Made by a program: the position numbers and the translations under genes. Shown here in pieces: positions 41,674 to 50,219 of a DNA stretch of 64,000 nucleotides; within the stretch, counting starts at the first letter, position 1, and each line of letters begins with the position of its first letter. The notes beneath the pieces are model-generated. The model was not told the DNA's origin. It saw only the letters and a program-made list of their open reading frames with translations, and ran no database searches. Source of the stretch: Anaerosporobacter mobilis DSM 15930 (GTDB lineage Bacteria; Bacillota; Clostridia; Lachnospirales; Lachnospiraceae); the NCBI RefSeq assembly GCF_900142955.1, contig NZ_FRCP01000006.1, positions 310,001 to 374,000 of the forward strand, in the 5' to 3' direction.

Positions 41674-43104
41674 TTATTCTTCTCCTACTACAAGAATCGT
41701 CTCATTATCATGATCTTTCATACCTTTTATATGCAATCCTGCCTTCTTATACTCTTTGATTCTACTAATAATCTCTTTTGTTATCTCTTCTCCTGGAACT
41801 ACCAGTGGAATTCCTGGTGGATATAGATAGATATATTCGGCTGCTATATTACCGATGCTTTCATCTATTATTATACTTTCTTTTCTAAGATTATAAGCTT
41901 CATATGGTGTTAAGGCAAGCCTTAAATCCGTTACATAAAACAGGGTGGTTTGCTCTTGTTTATTCTCTCTTGATATATTCCTATCAATATCTAAAAGTGC
42001 CGCTAGTAGCCGATTGAATCCCTCTTTCGTATCAGCTAAACTTGTCATAGCCAATACATAATTCTTAGAAACCATCTCACATTGAATTCGATAACGATTT
42101 AGAAGCATCTCATACAATTCGATACCATTTATAGAACTATGATGCGTAAAGATCAAGATTTTAGAAGGATCAAATGCGAATGGACGTTTCTCTTCTTGTA
42201 ATTTTATTGGTTGATAGACTTCTAAATGTTTCAGTTTATTACAAGCTTGATAAAACTCTCTTAAATTTTGATAATATTCTTCGAATAATTGCCTTCCTTG
42301 TTCCTTTATGATACGGATACAATTACTTATCCCGGACATCAACACATAGGAAGGACTGCTTGTCTGATAAATCTGCAGATACATCTTTATTTTATCATAA
42401 TCCACTAAACTTCCATTACTATGTAATAGTGCCGTCTGGGTAAATGCCGGTAGTGTTTTGTGAACACTGTGAATAACCAGATCCGCCCCACAGGTTACGG
42501 AATTCTCAGGGAAATCCTTGCTAAACCCAAGATGTGCTCCATGTGCTTCATCTACAATCAGTGGAATATTATAAGAATGGACTACACTAGCAATCTCTCT
42601 AATATCAGAAACGATACCTTCATAAGTTGGTGATGTAAGTAGCACCATCTTAATATCAGGATTTTCTTCTAATTCCTTCTTAACTTGCTCAGGCGTAATT
42701 CCCTTATGAATTCCATAGTCGTCATCCACTTCTGGATATAAGTAGATTGGAACTAACTCATTCAAGAAAATGGCATGATAGACAGCCTTGTGGCAATTCC
42801 TTGCCACAAGGACGGTATCCCCCTTCTTGGTACACGCTGCAATAGATACAAGCAATCCACTCGTACTTCCATTAATTAAATAATGTGTATGTTCCGCATG
42901 ATATAACTGCGCTGCTTCCTCCATATTATCAAGTAAAATCTCTTCTGCATCATGAAGATTATCAAATCCATCGATTTCCGTTATATCAATGGCATATGGA
43001 TTTACCATATCCATTAATTCTAGATTACGCTTATGACCAGGCATATGCATGGGATAGATATCTTCTTCTCTATATTTTATTAATTTATCATATAAGTACT
43101 CCAA
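41674..43104 (-). CDS. Orn/Lys/Arg decarboxylase family protein (PLP enzyme)
   Basis: A 476-aa fold-type I PLP enzyme of the group III decarboxylases. PLP Lys in HSVHKTLPAFTQTALLH, PLP-ring site DEAHGAHLGF and N-terminal YPMHMPGHKR, all hallmarks of the short YaaO/SpeA type. It should decarboxylate arginine, lysine or ornithine to a polyamine precursor; which one cannot be told. It heads the unit with the guanylate-kinase-like gene. Confidence 0.9.
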   Translation of the reverse strand: MEYLYDKLIKYREEDIYPMHMPGHKRNLELMDMVNPYAIDITEIDGFDNLHDAEEILLDNMEEAAQLYHAEHTHYLINGSTSGLLVSIAACTKKGDTVLVARNCHKAVYHAIFLNELVPIYLYPEVDDDYGIHKGITPEQVKKELEENPDIKMVLLTSPTYEGIVSDIREIASVVHSYNIPLIVDEAHGAHLGFSKDFPENSVTCGADLVIHSVHKTLPAFTQTALLHSNGSLVDYDKIKMYLQIYQTSSPSYVLMSGISNCIRIIKEQGRQLFEEYYQNLREFYQACNKLKHLEVYQPIKLQEEKRPFAFDPSKILIFTHHSSINGIELYEMLLNRYRIQCEMVSKNYVLAMTSLADTKEGFNRLLAALLDIDRNISRENKQEQTTLFYVTDLRLALTPYEAYNLRKESIIIDESIGNIAAEYIYLYPPGIPLVVPGEEITKEIISRIKEYKKAGLHIKGMKDHDNETILVVGEE

Positions 43105-43152
43105 ATTGAGCTCCTTTCAAATACAAATGTTTTAGTAGAACCTGATTCACAA

Positions 43153-43243
43153 CATAGAGAAGAGTTTCGCAATTGCTTAAAATGTTTTATAAGCGTTTGC
43201 GAAACATCATGACTGCATACATGCAAGCTATCTTCTCTACATA
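43153..43243. repeat. Small inverted-repeat region
   Basis: AGAGAAGAGTTTCGCAATTGC and a complementary TTTGCGAAAC plus TCTTCTCT flank a palindrome. The GTTTCGCAATTGC part resembles the ends of family A repeats (GGTAATTGCGAAACTC), so it may be a short derivative. Confidence 0.5.
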
Positions 43244-43258
43244 ACAAAATCAAAATAA

Positions 43259-43687
43259 CTACCAAAAATGATACCTAGGTTTTCTCTCACCCATGAGCCA
43301 ATAACGAAGATAATCATCCGCTATAATTGCCAACGGTGATAAGAAAAACCAGATAAAAGCATATAATAAACAGATTTGTCCTAATACATTGTATGGTTGA
43401 TGTGAATAATCCCATACATGCAATCCCAACCACACATTAACAATTAAACCAGTTACAAATTCTACTCCTGTTATTATAACAGATGAAACCACCATTTGAC
43501 TAACAAATGACATTCGATAAGGAGATTTTTCATTCAGTAAACCTATTAATATAAAGCAAACTCCTCCGGCAATTAACATTGAAACATGGGAATAACCTCT
43601 TGATAAAATTTCAATACCACAATATGCATAACCTCCTACAAAAAATAGAAGAATATACTTTATAAAATTATTTTTTACTCTTACCAT
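43259..43687 (-). CDS. Small integral membrane protein (CmpB-type putative ABC permease family)
   Basis: About 142 aa from ATG 43687 behind AAAAGGAGGTTATG. Four hydrophobic segments; features include VGGYAYCGIEILSRGYSHVS, LLNEKSPYRMSF, and VWDYSHQPYNVLGQICLLYA. This matches the ABC_trans_CmpB family (putative permeases, function unassigned). It stands alone between a decarboxylase operon and a divergent regulator. Confidence 0.75.
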   Translation of the reverse strand: MVRVKNNFIKYILLFFVGGYAYCGIEILSRGYSHVSMLIAGGVCFILIGLLNEKSPYRMSFVSQMVVSSVIITGVEFVTGLIVNVWLGLHVWDYSHQPYNVLGQICLLYAFIWFFLSPLAIIADDYLRYWLMGERKPRYHFW

Positions 43688-43975
43688 CATAACCTCCTTT
43701 TGAAAAGGCAAAAAGCAGTTCAAAATTTGATATTCCAGTTAAGTCGACGGCGCTAATTTAGACTCCGTCCCTTTACTATTAACATGCTCAATATCATAAC
43801 AAATATGTTGGTATGTTACTTGCACTGCGTGATAAAGTTGGTAAGTATATTAAATTTTAGCTTTTATTTTAATTCAAATTCACTTTTCATGATACTAGAC
43901 TTATGTACCTTTCAGATGATAAAATAACAGAAATCCATGAATTAATTATCATAATTGGCAGAAAGGAACTCTCCC

Positions 43976-44887
43976 ATGAAAATCGACCGTTTAATCGGCA
44001 TTCTATCTATCCTACTACAACAAGATAAAGTTACAGCACCATATCTAGCTGAAAAATTCGAAGTGTCCAGACGTACAATTAATCGCGATATTGAAGACCT
44101 TTGTAAGGCAGGTATTCCGATAGTCACAACAAAAGGGCAAAACGGTGGAATTTCAATAATGGAGGGTTATCGAATTGAGCGAACCTTATTAAGCTCTGCT
44201 GATATGAAGGCAATTCTTACTGGACTTCAGACCCTTGATTCTGTTAGCGGATCAAATCAGTATCTACAACTAATGAATAAACTATCTGTTGAAAGTACAA
44301 CTAATCTTGCTCTCAACAATTCTGTTTTGATTAACCTTTCCTCTTGGTACAAATCTTCGCTTGCTCCTAAGATGGAATTAATTAAGAATGCGATTGAACA
44401 AAGAGAATTGATTTCCTTTACCTATTGCTCTCCAAGAGGAGAAAGTGTTAAACGAACTGAACCGTATTTTTTGATTTTTCAATGGTCTTCTTGGTATGTT
44501 TGGGGATATTGTCTACAGAACAAAGACTTTAGATTATATAAATTACATAGAATCCTAATGCTCGAGAACCTACATCAAGAATATGAACCTAGGACACTTC
44601 CTGAACTTCCTGTTCAGCCTGAGCCATTTGGACCATTATCTATTAAAGTAACTGCACTCTTTGATCCTTGTGTTAAATGGCGCTTGATCGATGAGTATGG
44701 ACCAGATTCTCTTATTCCTCAAGAAGATGGACGTCTTCTCTTAAAATTTAATTTTTCAAACAGAGAACATGTATTAAATTGGCTCTTTAGCTTTGGGGAT
44801 AAGGTTGAATTATTAGCTCCAAGAGATCTTCAAGATGATTTAGTTAATGGTGCCAAAAACATATTGCATATGTATGGACAAACATGA
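43976..44887 (+). CDS. HTH-WYL domain transcriptional regulator
   Basis: About 303 aa from ATG 43976 (AAAGGAAC site). N-terminal winged helix (MKIDRLIGILSILLQQDKVT; FEVSRRTINRDIEDLCKAGIPIV) followed by a WYL domain (ISFTYCSPRGESVKRTEPYF; WSSWYVWGYC), which in other proteins binds nucleotides or ssDNA. C-terminal WCX-like region. YafY/DeoR-like regulators of this sort often control a nearby gene; the divergent membrane protein is one candidate. Confidence 0.9.
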   Translation: MKIDRLIGILSILLQQDKVTAPYLAEKFEVSRRTINRDIEDLCKAGIPIVTTKGQNGGISIMEGYRIERTLLSSADMKAILTGLQTLDSVSGSNQYLQLMNKLSVESTTNLALNNSVLINLSSWYKSSLAPKMELIKNAIEQRELISFTYCSPRGESVKRTEPYFLIFQWSSWYVWGYCLQNKDFRLYKLHRILMLENLHQEYEPRTLPELPVQPEPFGPLSIKVTALFDPCVKWRLIDEYGPDSLIPQEDGRLLLKFNFSNREHVLNWLFSFGDKVELLAPRDLQDDLVNGAKNILHMYGQT

Positions 44888-44930
44888 AGATGTTGCAAAA
44901 TAGACATTTTAATTTTTTGCAACATCCTCA
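44888..44930 (+). terminator. Terminator of the WYL regulator gene
   Basis: Stem GATGTTGCAAAA / TTTTGCAACATC followed by CATGTTTTTTC on the plus strand. A second hairpin AGGAAGGT/ACCTTCCT is at 44942-44978. Confidence 0.75.
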
Positions 44931-45009
44931 TGTTTTTTCTATAGGAAGGTATACCTTTGATCATAAAGACCTTCCTAATAGAATAAAATAATTGACACTT
45001 TTTAATGTT

Positions 45010-45510
45010 TTATTTAATTAATTTACGCGCCCATATCTTCACGTTCTCTAAATCTGTAGTATCTGGGTGGGACAAAGCTTTATCAAAATTCTCGATACTA
45101 ACTTTTAAATTCGAATCCTCTGTGTGCTCAGTTATTAGCTTACTATATCTATCTCTAATAGCCATTGGCATTTTACCTTGACAGAAGAAGTAATCCACAA
45201 CGGTGTTGTTTGAAGGTATGCTTTCTTTAACTCTATTATAAAGGGACTTATAATACTCTTCCGAGCCACCAAAACCTGCTGTTCCAAAATAAGCGATTTG
45301 CATATTACTTATTGTATGGCAAAAGTCTGTAATTTCCTTGCAGCACATTCCCTTATCTGTCCAAGATCCCAAAAAGATGAAATCTGCATCTATGGATTCT
45401 GCAGGTTCTCCAAAATATACGACCTCATTATCTTTTAATTCTTCTTTTATCGCTTCTGCAATTAATTTCGTATTTCCTGTTATACTTTTATAAACTATTG
45501 CAATTTTCAT
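45010..45510 (-). CDS. Flavodoxin family protein
   Basis: A 166-aa flavodoxin with FMN phosphate loop IVYKSITGNTKLIAEAI at the start. A Cys pair (GMCCKEIT, about residues 56-57) and TAGFGG are further features; this layout resembles the BilS-type flavodoxins. It is a one- or two-electron carrier. No partner reductase is adjacent apart from the FMN-reductase-like gene upstream (45660). Confidence 0.85.
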   Translation of the reverse strand: MKIAIVYKSITGNTKLIAEAIKEELKDNEVVYFGEPAESIDADFIFLGSWTDKGMCCKEITDFCHTISNMQIAYFGTAGFGGSEEYYKSLYNRVKESIPSNNTVVDYFFCQGKMPMAIRDRYSKLITEHTEDSNLKVSIENFDKALSHPDTTDLENVKIWARKLIK

Positions 45511-45659
45511 ATCGGTACCTCCAATTATACTTTACTTCCAACAACCATCCATATCAACTCGTCAATCTGTACATGTTTTATAACGTATCCATAGGATTCT
45601 ACTTCATCAACATTAGCGAAATCCTTAGCCTAAGATGAGAGTCAATAACAATTATAATA

Positions 45660-46457
45660 TTATTTTTTATATGTAACAATCATCTTTTTTCCTGCAGTCT
45701 TACCGATAAAGCAGAATATTCCACCAAGCACCCTTTGATAGAGATGCAATGGCACCGCCTTATCATAAGCCCTTGTCATACGTTCTTTATCCGTCCAATA
45801 AACTCCATCAGTAGATTCATATTCTGTCCCTGGCGCATAATATCTACACATTCCACGAAACAGATTATAGGGAATTAAAATGTTTGATTTCGGACAATGC
45901 ATTTTCTTTTCCATAACATCTTTACAGAACTTCTCACTAACTTTACTAAGTTGTCTCTGTACCTTTTCGTTTGGATTATACGCATTCCAACTAACTGTCC
46001 TTACTTTATAAGAATAACACCGATTGAATCCAATTGCCCTTAGACTTCCATCTATACTCTTTACAGCACCTTTTGCTCCTACTCCTCCAACCGATGTAAT
46101 AAAGAGCGCCTTTTTTGTGAAAAAATGTGGTCGATGCATTAGATAACAGAAATGGTCTATTAGATTCTTTAATAACGCGGTTTCTCTTACATTAAATGTC
46201 GTGCTACATAGAATTAATCCATCTGCCCATTCAAGTGCATTATATATTATTCCAACCTTCTCATAGTGTGGGCAGAATTCCATTCCTTTTCGGAAACAAT
46301 TACTACACCCAGTACAAAAAGGAAGATTCAGATCCATTAATTGAAACTCTTTGAATTCAGCACTTTTATCGTGTTCTCTAACATAAGAAACCGCATACTC
46401 AACTAGCCTCCATGTATTTCCCTTATGTGGACTACCATTAATTACAAGATATCTCAT
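45660..46457 (-). CDS. NADPH-dependent FMN reductase / flavodoxin-like protein with Cys-rich insert
   Basis: About 265 aa from ATG 46457 (AGAGGGGAG site). Begins MRYLVINGSPHKGNTWRLVE, the FMN phosphate loop. Following FCTGCSNCFRKGMEFCPHYEKVG has four Cys (Cx2Cx8C), as in iron-sulfur flavoproteins, though the spacing is not the canonical Isf one. Reductase or electron-carrier role is inferred. Same strand as the flavodoxin downstream. Confidence 0.8.
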   Translation of the reverse strand: MRYLVINGSPHKGNTWRLVEYAVSYVREHDKSAEFKEFQLMDLNLPFCTGCSNCFRKGMEFCPHYEKVGIIYNALEWADGLILCSTTFNVRETALLKNLIDHFCYLMHRPHFFTKKALFITSVGGVGAKGAVKSIDGSLRAIGFNRCYSYKVRTVSWNAYNPNEKVQRQLSKVSEKFCKDVMEKKMHCPKSNILIPYNLFRGMCRYYAPGTEYESTDGVYWTDKERMTRAYDKAVPLHLYQRVLGGIFCFIGKTAGKKMIVTYKK

Positions 46458-46532
46458 ACTATAAATACTCCCCTCTTTGCTTAAAATCATTGTATAAATA
46501 TTTTGTAAATCTAAAGAATCCTCCTCCAAAAA

Positions 46533-47573
46533 CTAATACTCCAACTTTTTCAAACTCCCCTCATCAAATGAGTACTCACTCGTTCGAAAAGGATACTTCA
46601 CTTCATTCACATAATACCAAGGATCACTTTCAGATGATGGGTTATTCAAAACATGAAATTCCTGCGCTGGCATGAACCCTTGCGCTAATAAAAATGCTTT
46701 ATCCCCAAGTTCATTCTCACAGATATCTACAACCATAACGACATGCCCTGGGCTTCCTCCCTTTAAGAAGATATCACCAATTTGTAAATCCGTTATATCA
46801 ATCTTTGAAGACTCCTTGTCTAAAGAAAGTGTACTTGCATAGGAAAACACGGTATCCAGATACTTTTCAAATGCTTCATAAGAATCATCGTACCCTTTGG
46901 TCTTTTGCCAGCTAACAGTATTTCCTTCCACCTTAACGCGGTATCCCTTCTGCCACTTTTCATATTCACACAAAAATCCACTCACAAAATGGAAGTTAAT
47001 TTTATCATACTGTTTATTCGCATAATAATACTCTGCATACATACGAATAACAGAGTCTGCGCACTGTTGCAGATCTTTATTCGAGAGCCTCATATCCAAA
47101 ACCGCTATATGCGCTGATTGATTTCCCTTTTCTCTTCCATCATACAATAAAACAGGGGAACCATCTTCCTTAAGATCAAAGTTACGAAGATAATCACCAA
47201 AACTGTTATCCGTAACCTCTATTCTAGAATACCCTTCTGGTGTTCGTATTCTAGTCTCTACTGTATTCCCGCTAGAATTGATAAAGGAAGCCTCTTGCCC
47301 CATATGGTCGTCATCTAGGCTATCTTCTCCTTGAGAATTTGTAGATTCCTGTTTATCAACATCTTTTGTTGTAGTTTCATCATAATCAAGCTCTTCGTTT
47401 TTTTGTTGATTCTCCTCTTTTACCCCCTCTTCGTTTGCATCTGTTATTATCTGCTCTTCATTTACATTCAATTTATCCGATGATGTATTCTTCTCTTTCG
47501 TACAGCCAGAAATACTAATCACAATTAGAACTATAATGAGTAATGTACTAATTGCTTTTCCTCTGTCTATCAT
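46533..47573 (-). CDS. DUF4846-type lipoprotein
   Basis: About 346 aa from ATG 47573 behind AAAGGGGTGTGGG. Signal segment and lipobox SISGC. A 90-residue acidic, low-complexity linker (Glu/Asp/Asn/Ser) precedes a folded domain with DGREKGNQSAHIAVLDMRL and GDIFLKGGSPGHVVMVVDI; the latter has an NlpC-like GHV segment as in DUF4846. Extracellular; function unknown. It lies directly behind the serpin gene (3-nt gap between its upstream frame and the serpin stop), so the two are likely coexpressed on the cell surface. Confidence 0.75.
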   Translation of the reverse strand: MIDRGKAISTLLIIVLIVISISGCTKEKNTSSDKLNVNEEQIITDANEEGVKEENQQKNEELDYDETTTKDVDKQESTNSQGEDSLDDDHMGQEASFINSSGNTVETRIRTPEGYSRIEVTDNSFGDYLRNFDLKEDGSPVLLYDGREKGNQSAHIAVLDMRLSNKDLQQCADSVIRMYAEYYYANKQYDKINFHFVSGFLCEYEKWQKGYRVKVEGNTVSWQKTKGYDDSYEAFEKYLDTVFSYASTLSLDKESSKIDITDLQIGDIFLKGGSPGHVVMVVDICENELGDKAFLLAQGFMPAQEFHVLNNPSSESDPWYYVNEVKYPFRTSEYSFDEGSLKKLEY

Positions 47574-47603
47574 TCCCACACCCCTTTCAATACTTAACAT
47601 AAT

Positions 47604-48869
47604 CTAATTAATGTCCATTACCGTTCCTAAGAATAATGGCAACTTTGTGTTATTATCAATAATCGCATATACAAAAGGTCGATTCAGAAAAACCTCATAT
47701 CCTGTTACCATAGCAGACTCCGTTACCATCTCAACTTTTGTGACAGCTCCAGCTTTCGTTCCCAGTTCATCAACTGAGATATATGACTTATGTAGAACCT
47801 CACCTATATAGATGTTTCCATCAGATGAACTTCCTAACTTTGAAAAGTCCGCTGCATCTGAATCAAAGGCAGTCTGTAACCCAAGTTCTATTAATGCATC
47901 ATTCATCTTTATTGTGTAATTATAGCTAAATTTAGGAATCCTTGTTACTACCGTAGTTGATTGTGCATTTTCAATAACAGAAAGTAAATGTTCTCCTGTT
48001 AAGGATTCTAGATAACCATTCACATTGGTTCCTTCATTTGGCAACAATGCTACAAAACTATATTGCCCACCTTTATAATTTTTAATAATTCCCGTAGCAG
48101 TCCCATCATCAAGATACATACTCTCATCTGAAGTCATCATATCTACACTTCGTATTGTTCCGTCCCAGGCAGAAAATTCTCCACTATTAACATCATTTTT
48201 CGTGTATGGGTTTTCCCATTTTGCATCAAAAACTACTGCATTAAGCAGATACATAATTGAATCCTTATTAATCCTATCTACCATATTGTCAATCATACCA
48301 TCTGTATGATCTTTTACCCATTGATTAATATCATCTACTGTTGTTTTATCAAAAGGCGATTCATAAGCTTCTGCCCCATAATAATTTGCATTCTTCTGTA
48401 GAAAATCAGACTCTACCTTTAATTGATCTTTATCGTCTCGAAACCATATTGCATTGGCTAGACTTAATCTATTATCTGAGTCTGATGGTAATTGATTTTT
48501 ATAAGCATATAAATATTCATTCAACTCATCAATAGACCCACCACCAGCCAATAGTTGCTCCATCTCTTTTTTCGTACCAGTATCCGCTCCGTTTGCCGTC
48601 ATAGATAACGCCATCATAACAGAAACAGGTGAAATCATTGAACTCTCATTCTCCTTTGCCGATTCTCGAAACAACTTCACTGAAAAATTTGCTGTTTGTT
48701 TGATAAAATTTTCATCAAGCTCTTTTTTCTCTACAACACTTGCTTTCACATTCTTCATTAAATTCGCACTCTTAATCTTGTAAGAACATCCTGTCGTAGA
48801 GAATACAACTCCTGTCATAGCAATTATAGATACAATCCTCTTTACATAAAGCTTATTAACCTTAATCAT
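47604..48869 (-). CDS. Serpin-family serine protease inhibitor, lipoprotein form
   Basis: A 421-aa serpin. Signal peptide with lipobox STTGC then core serpin motifs: MISPVSVMMALSMTANGADTGT, LSLANAIWF, YLLNAVVFDAKWE and the C-terminal RPFVYAIIDNNTKLPLFLGTV. The reactive centre loop hinge is GTKAGAVTKVEMVTESA, about 20 residues before the RPF motif, so an inhibitory serpin is likely. Expected to sit on the outer face of the membrane and protect exported enzymes from proteases. Bacterial serpins are sporadic and known from cellulolytic clostridia. Confidence 0.93.
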   Translation of the reverse strand: MIKVNKLYVKRIVSIIAMTGVVFSTTGCSYKIKSANLMKNVKASVVEKKELDENFIKQTANFSVKLFRESAKENESSMISPVSVMMALSMTANGADTGTKKEMEQLLAGGGSIDELNEYLYAYKNQLPSDSDNRLSLANAIWFRDDKDQLKVESDFLQKNANYYGAEAYESPFDKTTVDDINQWVKDHTDGMIDNMVDRINKDSIMYLLNAVVFDAKWENPYTKNDVNSGEFSAWDGTIRSVDMMTSDESMYLDDGTATGIIKNYKGGQYSFVALLPNEGTNVNGYLESLTGEHLLSVIENAQSTTVVTRIPKFSYNYTIKMNDALIELGLQTAFDSDAADFSKLGSSSDGNIYIGEVLHKSYISVDELGTKAGAVTKVEMVTESAMVTGYEVFLNRPFVYAIIDNNTKLPLFLGTVMDIN

Positions 48870-48973
48870 AGTAATACCCCTTTCCTATGTTTTATTCTAT
48901 TTTACGTAATAGTTACTTCCATAGATTTGACGACATATAACAGAAAAAGGTTCCACCCCTTATATCCTACTAA

Positions 48974-49885
48974 CTAAAAATTAGAATTTCGATACTGTTT
49001 TGGTGTACATCCTACTATACTAAGGAACACCTTGTTGTAATAACTGATATTATTAAATCCAGACAGATTCGCAATCTCCGCAATCTTCTTGTTGGTCTCC
49101 GTAAGAAGATGGCAGCTCTGCATAACACGATAACGCATGATATATTGCATTGGAGTTCGATTCATCGTTTGACGAAATACCCTGCAAAACTGACCTTCAC
49201 TCATAGGAATCAATGCTGCTAATTCTGATAACGTCACCTCATAGGAATAGTTCTCCTCGATATAAGCAAGAACAGGTTTAATTCTTTCTTGATTCAGAGA
49301 ATTATCATCTTCCATTACATCATTAAGCTTCCCATGTTTATAGTACAGCTCCCAGATAGCATACATACGTGTCTTCAGCATTAATTCGCTATCCAGTAGT
49401 TTTAGATGATCCAGTTCATTGATTTCATCAAGCCAGTCAAGAATCTTTGATTGCCATCCGTTATCTCTACGAATCACTGGCGTAAACAATAACTTACCTT
49501 TTAGAACTGGTCGTATATAATGCTTGCTAAAATGTGTATGTAGGTCATTTTGCAAGAACTCATAAGAGAATACCACTGCATAGAACGCACAACCATCTGT
49601 ATTTACTGCTCTTGCACTATGGTACATATTAGAATTAATGAAGATGCAATCTCCTTTCTCAAGAACGTATTTTGTTTCTTCAACTTGTATCTCGATTATT
49701 CCCCTGGTTACAACTAATATCTCTATCTCTCTATGCCAATGCAAATAGAATACATTCTGCGTGCCCTTGGGATATTCTAGTTTATGCAATGCAATGGGTA
49801 TTTCTGCCGTACCATGACTAATCTTCTCTTCATAATCTTTGGCTTTATCTTGGGCTTTTATTCCACTTTTTTGAATTGTATCCAT
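48974..49885 (-). CDS. AraC-family regulator with cupin sensor
   Basis: A 303-aa protein. N-terminal cupin-like sensing domain (HWHREIEILVVTRGIIEIQVE; GDCIFINSNMYHSA) and C-terminal two-helix-turn-helix AraC DNA-binding domain (VTLSELAALIPMSEGQFCRVF; IAEIANLSGFNNISYYNKVF). Divergent from the GH31 gene, which it probably controls in response to a sugar or xyloside. ATG behind GCAGGAGGTGAGAGG. Confidence 0.92.
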   Translation of the reverse strand: MDTIQKSGIKAQDKAKDYEEKISHGTAEIPIALHKLEYPKGTQNVFYLHWHREIEILVVTRGIIEIQVEETKYVLEKGDCIFINSNMYHSARAVNTDGCAFYAVVFSYEFLQNDLHTHFSKHYIRPVLKGKLLFTPVIRRDNGWQSKILDWLDEINELDHLKLLDSELMLKTRMYAIWELYYKHGKLNDVMEDDNSLNQERIKPVLAYIEENYSYEVTLSELAALIPMSEGQFCRVFRQTMNRTPMQYIMRYRVMQSCHLLTETNKKIAEIANLSGFNNISYYNKVFLSIVGCTPKQYRNSNF

Positions 49886-50219
49886 CCTCTCACCTCCTGC
49901 TTTCTTTTTTTCAATATATTATCCAGACTCTCCACTTGTATAATACCTGTAGACAATTGCATATCTCTTTTTCGTGTATAACCCTTGTTTTAAGGTTGTA
50001 TACTACAAATTGTAATTACTACTCTGCTCCTCTTCTTACAATTCATTTAACTAACTATGATATTATCAAAATAATGTTATAAATTATTTATTTAGTTAAA
50101 TATTAATCGTTCCAATAATAATATAATACTATTATATCAATATAAAGTAAATACAAAAAACACCAACAGAGATTGAATACACCAAAATATACATTCATCT
50201 AAAAGGAGGATATAAAGCT
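49886..50219. other. Divergent regulatory region between the AraC regulator and the GH31 gene
   Basis: 334 nt. The GH31 ribosome site AAAGGAGGATATAAAGCT lies at its right end. An AT-rich stretch (50060-50140) with TATAAT-like boxes probably holds the GH31 promoter. I see no perfect operator palindrome or riboswitch. Confidence 0.4.
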
